From Pyropia yezoensis (taxonomy: Eukaryota; Rhodophyta; Bangiophyceae; Bangiales; Bangiaceae), in assembly GCA_009829735.1 (NCBI GenBank), contig CM020618.1:22181346-22245345 (forward strand): a stretch of 64,000 nucleotides of DNA, read 5' to 3'. Below are positions 17,182-26,403 of this stretch, one piece after another; positions within the stretch are counted from its first letter, which is position 1, and every line of letters starts with the position of its first letter. The translations under genes and the position numbers were made by a program. Below the pieces are notes generated by a model that was not told where the DNA came from, searched no databases, and was given only the letters and a program-made list of their open reading frames with translations.

Positions 17182-20100
17182 TTACAGAAGGCGTCGTCGC
17201 CTCATGTAAGGCATGAGGAGTTGGCGGGGTATATTTGCCGCCTGTTCCCAGGTGGGTGAGTCGTATCCGACCCACATAACCTTGACGTACCAGGGTCCTG
17301 GTAGGTCCGGGTCGGTGTGTCCGACCACGCTCTCTACTTGGTATGGAATCCCATCCGGTCCCCCCGGGTCATCTGACCGGTGGGTTGTAAGAGCTTCATG
17401 TAGCAACCCAGCCGGTACTGGCTGAGGCTGTTCCGGCTTCGGAGCAGGTGTGACGTCATTCACACTGATGCGTTGGATCTCCGTATCGGAGTGTAAGATA
17501 ACAGAGTGGTCATCTCTGTGTAAGATCTGGTACGGTCCCTTGACCGGTTGCATAAGCTTGTTCCCTCGGAACTTCTGGTGTCTGATATATACCCAGTCAC
17601 CTGTCACCAGGGTTGCGTTGCGCACCCGTAGTCGGGCGTCGAAGTTCCTCTTATAACGAAGCTGTGTTCTGTCAAGGGCACCCTTGAGCTTAGGAATCAT
17701 CCACGATAGCTTGGCCAACCAAGCTAGGTGGATGCGTTCGGCCGGTCGGCCCTTCTGTGTATCATACCGAGTGCACCTGCCGGGTGGCAGCGTCAGGTTA
17801 CCGACGCCTAAGGGCATGACCCACTCCAGCGGAGCGATGTTTGTGCTCCGATGTGGCCTGGCATTATATGCCAGGGTGAGTACGGACAGAAGCCTGTCCC
17901 AAGTGTTCGTGTGCTCGGCCACGTAGCACTGTAGCATCTTCACGATGGTGCGGTTGAACCGCTCCACCTGTCCGTTGGTTTGCGGGTGGTAGTCGGATGC
18001 CCGACGTGGTTCGATGCCGAACATGCCCAGGACCTTAGTGCAGAATGCCGACGTAAGCTTTGCTCCGTTGTCGGAGAGGAGTTGCTTCATGACTCCGTAT
18101 GCACTGATCCAGTGGTCAACCACTGCGTTCATGATCGTGTATGCCGTATCATTCGGGATGGCTGCCGCTCGTGACAGCTTGGTGAAGCGGTCCGACATGA
18201 CCAGGATGTACCTGTTCCCTTCTTCCGTTACCGGAAGTGGCCCGAGTATGTCGATAGCGACTTGCTCGTTGGGCCCATCAGGTGGGAACAGTTTCATGGC
18301 AGACGCCTGCCTATGTAGACTCATGCGGTTACGTGCACAGGGGTGGCATCCCCTTACGTGGTCGACCACGTCGACGGCCATTGCTGGCCAGTAGAAGAAC
18401 CTTCGCATTGCTGCGAACATACGTGAACCCCCCGGGTGTCCGGCTGTGGGGTTCTCGTGTTCTCGTTCCATGACGGCTTGCCGTAAGGACACGGGAACCA
18501 CGACTTGATGTCGTCCATCGGCGGGTGCCCGCCGGTATATGAGTCCGTCTTCGTTCTCGGAGAAGATGCCAGCCGTACCGGCCAGGAGGTTAGCGCGATG
18601 GCGTCTACAGTCGTCGTCATTGGCTTGTGCCTCGCGGAAGTCCGCGAGGGTCAGTGGGCATGCTCGGTGTGCCATGGTATGGTCAACCATACCTTGGGTG
18701 GCGTTACCCACCATGCAGACCGGTACCACCGGGATGTCTTCGTCCACCGGGCGGGTATCCCCGCTCGGGGTGTCGAGTCGAGACAATGCGTCTCCGAGAT
18801 GGTGGGTTGACCCAGCCTTATACACGGTACGGTAGTCGTGCTCGGCCATCTTCAGCCTCCATCGGGCTAGCCTCCCGTGGCTATCGGAATCCTTGTCACC
18901 AAGGTTGAGGAGCCATCGTAGGGGTTCGTGGTCGGACCTCACGATGAACCTGGAGCCCTCCAGGTATGGACGGAGCAGTTGCACTGCCCATATAACTCCG
19001 AGGCACTCACGCTCGGTGGCACTATAGTTACGTTCAGCCGGGTTGAGTGTCCGGCTGAAGTACCCTACCGGACGTAGGTCCGGGATAACGTTATCGGTAC
19101 CGATCAACGTCTCTCCTTGTAACAGGGTGCATCCCACTTGTGTATCACACGCATCGACATCGATGACGAAGGTCCCCTGTCTATGCGGTAACGCAAGGAC
19201 GGGTGGGGATAGTAGGGCTCGCTTCAGCGACTCGAATGCCTCCTCTTCGCTAGGCGAAGGGGGTTGGAGTACCTTGGGTAAGGTACTGCTCGTAAGAACC
19301 GTTAACGGTTTAGCTATCCGAGCGAAGTCCTTGACGAACCGTCGGTATACATTGCACATTCCCAGGAAGCTCTTGAGCTGCGTCTGGGTGTTAGGGAACC
19401 GGGCATCCCGGAGTGCCCGGGTATTGGCTTCTAGTACCCCTAGTTTACCAGGGGTTATCTGGTGGCCCAGATACTCGACCGTCTGTTGGAAGAAGGCGCA
19501 CTTCTTCAGACGCAGGGTTACCCCGGCGTTCCTCAAGAGGGTGAGTACCTCGTCAACATGTTGCACATGGTCATCCATGTTACGCGAGAAGACGATGACG
19601 TCATCGAGGTACACTAGGCAGTTACGCCACTTCACCCCCGACAGTATAATGTCGATAGCCCGCTGGAATGTAGCGGGGGCGTTGGACAATCCGAAGGGCA
19701 TCCTTAGGAACTCGTACACTCCACTGTGACAGACGAATGCCGTCTTGAGGATATCCTCGTCCGCCACCGGGATCTGCCAGTATCCGGCATTGCAGTCGAT
19801 GGTGGTAAACACCGTAGTTTACCCCAGGGAGTCGATGCATTCATCCATCCTTGGTAAAGGGTATGAGTCCTTCTTGGTAACCAAGTTGAGGCGTCGATAG
19901 TCGATGCAAAACCGAGGGGTTTGATCCTTATTCGGTACGATAACGACTGGGGCACCCCACTCCGACATCGAAGGTCGTATCACCTTCGCTTCGCTCATCC
20001 TCTTCACTTCTCCATCAACGATCTCTCGTTGCATAGGTCCCGCTCGGTGCGGCTGTGACCGGGCGGGGCGTGCGCCTGGTACCAGGTCAATACGATGTTG

Positions 20101-21348
20101 GGTTGCCCCAATGGTACCCAAGGCCCCGCCTGTCCACATGACGTCATGCTTTCTTAGCATCCGTCGTACCCCTTCGGCTACCGAAGGGGGAAGGTGGTCG
20201 AGGTCAGCCTCGGCCAGGGCCTTCAATGCTTCTTGGTCCTTCGGCGGAATATCCGCCGGTAGTGATGGTCGACTAGGCTTCCCGTCATCGGGTTGCTGTC
20301 GCTCGGTGGTCTCGGCGACCGCCAGCACCTCAAGTGGTTCCACTTGACCTTCCTTGTCAGGGGTAAGGATATCTCCTTCGTAGAGCTCGGCAATCCCGAG
20401 GATAGTTCCCTTCGGGAGGGTGACTGCCTTACGGCGATAGTTCGCCATCACTAGGAGGGACGACCCTCCTGCTGGGAGGTCTATGAGACCGTTGGCCATG
20501 GTCAACCCATGGCGCTTGTACGTCCGCAGGTTGGACTGGACTCTGCAGATGCCTGCGAGGTCACAGTTAACCGGGAGGACTGTCTCCGACAACGTCTCAA
20601 AGCGAATTCGCTTGGCCAACCGAAGTGTCTTCGGCTCGACGCTTGCGTACACCTCAGCCACGTTAACGTGGCTCCCTTGTAGCGTCAGGTCCCTGACGAT
20701 AGCCGCATGTCCTTGCTTCGTCCCGTCGGCTTCTGGAAGCTCGACGGTCCTCCGGCCTGGCCGGATTGCATCAACGTGAACGTTGATGAAGGTGCATCCC
20801 AGTATGCAGGGCACCGATAGGGTTTCACACACCAGGAAGTCAACTTCCGTAGTCAGTTCCCCGATGGTAACCCGCAGCGACATCGCTGCGGTCGTACGAA
20901 TGAGGCGACCATTCGCGTCCTTGATGGTGGGTCCCCGAGTCACTCTGACTCGCGGAAGCCACTTGTCCGGGAGGGTATCCTTCCGGATAAGGTTGGGTCC
21001 AGCCCCTGTATCCAGTACAGGGTAGTACGATCGTGTCGACTGGGGGTCAACCCCCAGTGTAGCTGATACCTTGAAGTTCTCCAAGGTGAACAGTACGTGA
21101 CCTACACCGATATCCGGTGTAGCTCGGGCATCCTGAACAGGGCCCTTGTCTGGTTCAACGTGACGGGGCATCCCGTCCTCTCCTCCCAACCTTGGAGGTT
21201 GGTCATCAATCCCCTGACGCCGTGTCGTCGGGGCCGGAAGGTGTACCCGGGGGTTGATGCGGCGTCGGCTCAACCGCGCTCTCCGTGGGGCCTTCCCCGC
21301 GGTACTCCGGGGTGGCTTGCTTGGGTTACCCCAGCGCCCCCCGGTCAT
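17182..21348 (-). pseudogene. pol: Pol polyprotein of family-B Ty3/gypsy element with one in-frame stop
   Basis: The frame is open from ATG 21348 to a stop at 17182 except for one TAA at 19819-19821. That stop lies between IDSLG and TTVFTTIDCN in the reverse transcriptase, where family A has Glu. Domains: protease ([12 protein letters not shown], about residue 110), RT ([17 protein letters not shown] and the catalytic YLDD near residue 579), RNase H (IDVDACDTQVG), integrase HHCC finger and DDE core (AIDILGPLPV, DNGAKL, NGQVERFN), GPY/F-like segment and an intact C-terminal chromodomain (VESVVGH, YVKVMWVGYDSPTWE). The chromodomain would direct integration to marked chromatin. The start lies eight bases after the gag stop, in another frame. 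Without readthrough this copy makes no complete RT. Confidence 0.92.
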
Positions 21349-21356
21349 CCTTCCTC

Positions 21357-23309
21357 TTACTCGTTTCCCGCCCTTGGTAGAGTGCTGTCCGCCGGGACAT
21401 CCGGCTGAGGAGGTACCTCCTCGACGGCCAGTACTCCGCCTGGGGCTGGCTGCCTACCCGGTGCGGATCCGGGTGCTCTGGCGGGATACCCCCCGGTGGA
21501 TGCCTTGCGTTGCGCCGCTGCCCGCCGAGACTCCTCGGGGATGAGTGGGCAGGAAGACACCCAGTGTTGGGGATCCCCACACAGCATACATCCGGACGTA
21601 CCGGTCCCCCCTTGAGTTCGCATCGGGGTAGCCCCGTAGTTGCGGTTGCCTCCCTCGGGCGCCCGAGAGCCTGCTCCTTGGTAGGCCTTGGGTCCTTGGG
21701 TCAACCGGAACATGGACTCCCCCAACCGGTTGGGTCGGCCCGCAATCTGCGGAGGTGCCTCCGTGCGCACCGCCCATGTTGGCAAGGGTTGGTGAGGGTT
21801 ACCCGTCACCGGGGAGTACCCCGTAGTCCGTACGTACGGGACGCGACGTCCCGCTCCTTCGTTGACCTGGAACTGGGTTCCAGCCGGGGCGATGTACGCT
21901 ACCGTACCATGTTCATCAATCACCGGCGTCGCCGGTAGCAACAGGTGGCCCTGTTGGTCGACTAGAGGTTCATCCTCACCCGAAGGGGGATGTTCGGTCG
22001 CCACCAGTACTGGTGCGGCCTTACGCTCCACCTTCTCTTGCCTCGGTACCGGGGTAAGACTGGGCTTGCCTCCCTCACCCTTGGGCTTCGGGGCCAAGGC
22101 ACACTCCGGGTGTAGCACCCGGTAGGCGTCCCCTAGGGACTTGCACATGTGCATCAGTCGACTGAAGTTCGTCCGGGCCGTATTGGCTCCCCGTGCGGAT
22201 ATCCGCACGTAGTTGGGTACTCCTGCGAACAGGATGGCCCGTAGCTTCCCTTCTCCGAGGAGCTTCCCCAGCTCGTAGTCGAGCTCTTGGATCCGGCGTC
22301 CAAACATCTCCTCATCCTCCCAGGACTGGGCGGTGGCAGTGCGAAGGGCCCGATAGTGGTCCTCGCACTTGTCCTCACTGAGGTAGCTGCTAAGCAGCTC
22401 CTTCAATATCCCACGGGAATCCATGGGGGTGGCTGCGACCCTCATTCCCGGCATCGGGGATGCCTGGCGAAGAATGCCTCGCACCCGTTTATCAACAAAG
22501 AACGGGAGGATCTCCAGTGCCAGCCCCTCGTTGACGAGCGCCTTGTCCGCGGCTGCCTTGAAGCTAGTCAAGAAGCCAATGACTGCCAACGGACGTCCGT
22601 TGGGGCCCCCGAACATAGGGACTCCCTTCATAAGGGTCTGCATAGAGCGAATCGCTCGATGCGACGTATTACGCATCGATTCCGATACGGTGGTAGAGCG
22701 GTCCTCCAAACGATAACGTTCCGGAGTAAGAACCGACCGGAAGACTTCGTTGACGATCTCCGTGTCAGCGTCCTGGATATTCAGTCGCTTAGCCAGTTGG
22801 TGAGCGAACTCATCGGACTCCATCCGCTTCAGTAGGCTCGCAGTTACCTGCGCGGTCATAGCTTCCACCACTGAAGATGGTACTTCAGGCGTCGGCGCCT
22901 CGGGAGCCCGAGTTGCCTGGCCTCCTTCGTCGTGGGGATACTGTGAGAGGGTACCCCCTCCCCCAATAACCGACTCTCCACCGGCGTAAGTATCCGCCGG
23001 GTCGTGTCCGCGGAGTCCGCTTCGGGTGCTCCGAGCGTATCGCTCCGTGTGACTCCGTTCCAACTCTGCCGACGAGTCGGATCCATACCCCATTGTGTCC
23101 GGGGGTTGTCCGGGAGTTGCTGCACCGGGGTCGACCCTGGTGGACTCCGAAAGTAGTCCGGCCGGTTCGAACCGTACCGGTGTGGGAGGAACACGACGGG
23201 GTCCCGTCGTGTGGCGTGTTGACATCAGCACTGCCATTGCGTCCTCCGTCCGATCTTGACGAGCGTCGAGCCCGGAAAACCGGGCCTCGATGCGGGCCAA
23301 TGATGCCAT
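21357..23309 (-). CDS. gag: Gag of family-B Ty3/gypsy element
   Basis: A 650-residue frame from ATG 23309 ([20 protein letters not shown]). It has a Ser/Gly/Pro-rich N-terminal third and a helical capsid-like centre ([39 protein letters not shown]). A CCHC zinc knuckle follows ([14 protein letters not shown], near 21590-21549), and the C-terminus ends AGNE, like Gag of family A. The same frame is open further upstream to 23546 (MTMSTQETGNVQ) but is broken by a TAG at 23352-23354, so either the natural start is 23309 or the N-terminus has acquired a stop. It packages element RNA; the pol ATG lies eight bases downstream. Confidence 0.88.
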   Translation of the reverse strand: MASLARIEARFSGLDARQDRTEDAMAVLMSTRHTTGPRRVPPTPVRFEPAGLLSESTRVDPGAATPGQPPDTMGYGSDSSAELERSHTERYARSTRSGLRGHDPADTYAGGESVIGGGGTLSQYPHDEGGQATRAPEAPTPEVPSSVVEAMTAQVTASLLKRMESDEFAHQLAKRLNIQDADTEIVNEVFRSVLTPERYRLEDRSTTVSESMRNTSHRAIRSMQTLMKGVPMFGGPNGRPLAVIGFLTSFKAAADKALVNEGLALEILPFFVDKRVRGILRQASPMPGMRVAATPMDSRGILKELLSSYLSEDKCEDHYRALRTATAQSWEDEEMFGRRIQELDYELGKLLGEGKLRAILFAGVPNYVRISARGANTARTNFSRLMHMCKSLGDAYRVLHPECALAPKPKGEGGKPSLTPVPRQEKVERKAAPVLVATEHPPSGEDEPLVDQQGHLLLPATPVIDEHGTVAYIAPAGTQFQVNEGAGRRVPYVRTTGYSPVTGNPHQPLPTWAVRTEAPPQIAGRPNRLGESMFRLTQGPKAYQGAGSRAPEGGNRNYGATPMRTQGGTGTSGCMLCGDPQHWVSSCPLIPEESRRAAAQRKASTGGYPARAPGSAPGRQPAPGGVLAVEEVPPQPDVPADSTLPRAGNE

Positions 23310-23351
23310 CAGGGAATCGCCTGGTGAAGGAGGCGGCGGCGTGAGGTCGGT

Positions 23352-23546
23352 CTATGACAGTTGAGGCGGGCCCCCGCCTCCTGCCGTCCGAGCCGTGCCA
23401 AACGTCGATCCGGCACCGGAAAGCATTGGCGTCTCAATGTTGTCGATCGGGTTCCCGATCCCGGTTCCCGTAGTCACCTCCGGGGTCGGCGTCGACGCCG
23501 ATCCGTCATCTTGAACGTTCCCCGTCTCTTGGGTAGACATAGTCAC
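23352..23546 (-). other. Upstream open frame in line with family-B gag
   Basis: 64 codons beginning MTMSTQETGNVQDDGSAS and ending at a TAG, in the same frame as gag. It may be the true Gag N-terminus with a nonsense change, or a short upstream ORF. Confidence 0.45.
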
Positions 23547-23745
23547 AATCAGTCAACCGACGTAACGATCACCACGAATAAGAGAGCGAGGGGGTAGATT
23601 GGGGAGAATAACAGTAGGTCACAGTCACAGGTAAAGGCTCAACACAATCGATCAGGTCGCAACACCACGAGTACAAGAAAAGGACCGGATCCCTATCCGT
23701 GTGCCAGGGCCGAAGACGGCGTCACCACAAGGGTGACGGAAACCC

Positions 23746-23765
23746 GTCCCCTGCTGCTCCACCAA
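23746..23765 (-). other. Primer-binding site of family-B element
   Basis: On the minus strand TTGGTGGAGCAGCAGGGGAC directly follows the 5' LTR. It begins with the TGG expected opposite a tRNA CCA end, one base in. The same 20 bases serve family A at 25604. The primer tRNA would end in CTGCTCCACCA; I cannot identify it with certainty. The U at the position equivalent to 70 would fit an alanine tRNA. Confidence 0.8.
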
Positions 23766-24128
23766 TGTAGCACAATAGGAATCCGTCGCACGTCCACTCT
23801 CAGGGAACACTCACCAAGGGGGATCGGCACCAACGTCACCGGGAGGCCAAGGTTGCTGTCCTTGGAGCGCAAGCCACGGGACCAAGATGGGAGCCCAAAT
23901 GGGAGGGGTTTGTTGTTCTGCCTTGGCTGGCGGTGGATTCGCCGCCGGCCCCCTCGTTATAAACCCTCGGAGACACTACTAACTACCCTCCACCCCAAGA
24001 TGCAAGTCCCTCTGGTCATACGTAACTTATAGATACCGGGACCAGTACGAACTATCAAATTGAAAGTTAAGGGTTAGAAGTAGCCCCCCTAATATTAGGG
24101 TCACAATACGGACAACCATATTGCTACA
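23766..24128 (-). repeat. 5' LTR of family-B element
   Basis: 363 bp, TG...CA ends, one base different from the left LTR. It is followed on the right by the CACAG duplication (24129-24133) and the resumed family-A gag. Confidence 0.96.
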
Positions 24129-25505
24129 CACAGCTTGTGGATGAAGAAACCCACAAAGATTGTTGAGCTTACGGACTCGCTCCGCAAAGGACAACTCGTC
24201 CTCCGCCTCTTCCTGATGGGCTTGCGTAAACTCCTCGACTTGAGAAGCCAACGCCGCTTCATCAACCATGGCTCTCAACAACCAGTTGACGAGCTCCAAA
24301 TAGGACGTCACCTCCCCAGCGCCTCCACTTGAGGAGCTGGGCATGACGGACATAAGTTCTGTCCGCAGGTCGCCCTTCGTAAACTCCTGTAGCATATAAA
24401 AAGCCATGCCTTCACTTATGGCATTGTCGTCACAGGCTTTTGTGAAACGACGTAGGAACTCAAAGACACGGAGGGGGGGAGTTCCATCCCACTCCGCTTT
24501 GTGCCCAAAAGAGTGGAGTGCATTCTTCTTGGCACGGCCCATGGCTCGGGCCTGGTCAGGACCATACGCCACCGACTTGTTGTGGAGGGCGTAGGTCTCA
24601 CAGTCAAAGATCCTCTGGTAGACCGGGTTGGCTACCTGGATGTTGGGCGGCACCTCACGTTGAGGGAACAGCCGCTGTGGCACTGGGGTAAGTTCACCCT
24701 CAGTGCCTGTAGTCCGGCGCGGCGCGCTTGGTGTAGCCGCCGGCGTTGCCGGGGGGAACTCTCCCATGAAGGGCGTATGCCCCACCGAGTATGGTGTGGC
24801 TCCCTCGTTGGGAGTCACAGGTGTCGCCCCCTGTTCGGGGCGACCCGAGATGGGCGTGAGGGGGGATTCCCCCTGCGCCTGCGGGCTCGAAAGCCCCAAT
24901 CCGGTCTGGACATTAAGGCCATCTGGCAAACTCGCCACAATCTGATTCAGAATAGTATTCGTCATCGTGACCACCAGGTCCGGCAAAGTCTGCCGCAACA
25001 CATTGGTCGCCTCCCGACGGACAGTTTCCGCGAGGAGTGGATTGACGACTCCAGTTGAGTCTCGGTCCGCCTCCGGGAGTCCACCTGAGGGGTAACCACG
25101 TTCCTCAGGGGTCTCAACCGGGGGCATGGGCGCAAGCCCATCGCCGACCAACGGAGGTCCGCCGTCCTCCGAAAGCCTAGTTGGCGACGGCTCCATGCCA
25201 AAGTTGGCTCCAACCCGAGTGGAACCCGCGGGGACAGTCCTCACCCCTTGGGACGTTCCCGTTGAGTATACCACGCGGTGGCCAGACTTCGGCCCACCCA
25301 CATCAGAAGTGTCACCCGAGTGAACTCCCGACTGAGTCGGGGTGGCCTGTTGCCCGCCCGCACTTCCAGTCCTGCTGGCTTGTGGGACCTCTAGTCCCTC
25401 TGCGACCCCAGGTAAACCCACCTGTGTCTCACCAGTATTCAAAGGCACTGAAGTACGTGCGTCACCCGTGTACTCCCCGGACGACGGGGGGTCCGAGCTA
25501 GCCAT
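24129..25505 (-). CDS. gag: Gag of family-A copy A2, 5' portion
   Basis: The start is ATG 25505 (MASSDPPSSGEYTGDA). Upstream codons are open to 25529 but have no ATG. A long Pro/Ser/Gly/Thr-rich N-terminus is followed by a capsid-like region (HKAEWDGTPPLRVFEFLRRF, YLELVNWLLRAMVDEAALAS, RVRKLNNLCGFL). The segment stops making sense at the nested LTR (24128) and resumes at 13282. Apart from that insertion no frameshift or stop was seen, so A2 Gag was intact when B inserted. Confidence 0.92.
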
Positions 25506-25585
25506 GTTGGCTAACGATCCGTATGACACGGTCCAAGTCCACCGTTCCTCTGAGACAGAGGGCCCCCTACACCCGGGTGCACCCG

Positions 25586-25602
25586 GAGGTAAAGTTTACC
25601 TC
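25586..25602. other. Hairpin beside the primer-binding site, conserved in all three family-A copies
   Basis: GAGGTAAA-G-TTTACCTC has perfect 8-bp arms. Copy A1 has GAGGTAA-AGC-TTACCTC (about 1960) and copy C GAGGTAAA-C-TTTACCTC (about 61450). A second hairpin, CCTCTG-AGA-CAGAGG, lies at about 25550. Their place between PBS and gag suggests RNA dimerisation or packaging; that is inference. Confidence 0.7.
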
Positions 25603-25603
25603 T

Positions 25604-25624
25604 GTCCCCTGCTGCTCCACCAAA
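25604..25624 (-). other. Primer-binding site, copy A2
   Basis: The minus strand reads TTTGGTGGAGCAGCAGGGGA just inside the 5' LTR. It has the same core as family B, with one extra T at the LTR junction. Confidence 0.82.
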
Positions 25625-26093
25625 TGTGGCAAAAACCACTCGCACACACGGCACCCAAGTTGGGGCGGTGTACAAGGGCTGCCTCCCGTGTCGGGGGAAC
25701 CGGAAGAAGTGCAAGTCGCACACACTCTGTCCCTGTTGTGGGGCAAACCCCCCACTGACAAACAAGAGGATGGTGTGTGGTCCAACAGTTTCTTGGTCGG
25801 GACGGGGACGCAGGGCCAAGCCCCGCTGTCCCTCCCCTTATCCCCCCAGGGTCCACTCGGAATCTCGCCACTCAGAATCTCCCACCCCAGCACCTGCCCA
25901 CCGGGCCACACGAAAATTCAAGACGATAAATGCAGAAAACCCTCGAATCCAAGTTGGATTTACTACTAAACTAACTATCCCAAACTTAGGGAATATGGAC
26001 CCAAATGCAGGGGGAGGAACGGATCAGGCTAGTGGCCTGCCGCCCCTTGCATGGCACGTGTTGCCCCCCTACCTGGGGGTCAATACTGCCACA
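25625..26093 (-). repeat. 5' LTR of family-A copy A2
   Basis: 469 bp, TGTGGCAAAAACC to AATACTGCCACA on the plus strand, followed by the GCTGG duplication at 26094-26098. It differs from the 3' LTR at about seven positions. Confidence 0.95.
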
Positions 26094-26098
26094 GCTGG
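26094..26098. repeat. Target-site duplication of family-A copy A2, right
   Basis: GCTGG, identical to 5887-5891. Host sequence resumes here with TACCGCGCTGCCG. Confidence 0.92.
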
Positions 26099-26138
26099 TA
26101 CCGCGCTGCCGTGAAACCCACACTGGTGCAGGGGCGAT

Positions 26139-26403
26139 GGCGGCTACGGCACTTGCCTCTTCAGCTGCGGCGGCAGCGGTAGCCATCGGCAAAGCTTCTT
26201 TTTTTTTCGATCTCGAGAACAGCGCAAATGAAAGAGCTTTCATGTATCATTCACTTTTTCGTGGCAGAGCCTGTGCGCAAAAGGACGTGGCAGTGTTGGA
26301 AGAAGAGGTTGTTAAGCGTATCGTGCTTTTCTATAAAATGCCCGGACACCGTGCTGCGGCGTTTTTCATGTCGGAGGTGGACCACCAAGTCGCGAGGGCG
26401 TAG
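26139..26403 (+). CDS. Short unrecognised ORF
   Basis: 88 residues from ATG 26139: an Ala-rich start, then SFFFDLENSANERAFMYHSLF, a short Glu/Val helix and FYKMPGHRAAAFF. No domain recognised. The FYKMPG-coding DNA is part of a 30-bp sequence repeated in inverse orientation at 29903-29932, so this may be repeat-derived rather than a gene. Confidence 0.25.
26319..26348 (+). repeat. 30-bp inverted repeat, left copy
   Basis: Starts TATCGTGCTTTTC and ends GCCCGGACA. Its exact reverse complement lies at 29903-29932. Similarity continues weakly inward (CGTGC, GCGGCGTTT). Confidence 0.8.

Larger units (their letters stand above)
13283..24128 (-). mobile_element. Family-B Ty3/gypsy chromovirus, complete and nested in family-A gag
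   Basis: 10,846 bp, bounded by two 363-bp LTRs that differ at one visible base and flanked by CACAG. In the direction of gag-pol (minus): 5' LTR (23766-24128), PBS, gag (21357-23309), pol (17182-21348, one in-frame stop), spacer with hairpin array, antisense gene (14250 to about 16681), polypurine tract, 3' LTR (13283-13645). The near-identity of the LTRs makes it the youngest Ty3 insertion in the window. Its gag and pol differ widely from family A, yet both the layout with an antisense gene and the PBS are shared. Confidence 0.95.
5892..26093 (-). mobile_element. Complete family-A Ty3/gypsy chromovirus, copy A2, carrying a nested element
   Basis: The element is bounded by 469-bp LTRs with TG...CA ends and flanked by GCTGG on both sides. 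In the direction of gag-pol (minus) the order is: 5' LTR, PBS, gag, pol (protease, RT, RNase H, integrase, chromodomain remnant), antisense gene, polypurine tract, 3' LTR. Removing the nested element (13283-24128) and one 5-bp duplication leaves 9,351 bp. The two LTRs differ at about seven visible positions, so this insertion is clearly older than the nested one. Gag is interrupted only by the nested insertion. Pol has one stop that removes most of the chromodomain. Confidence 0.95.
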
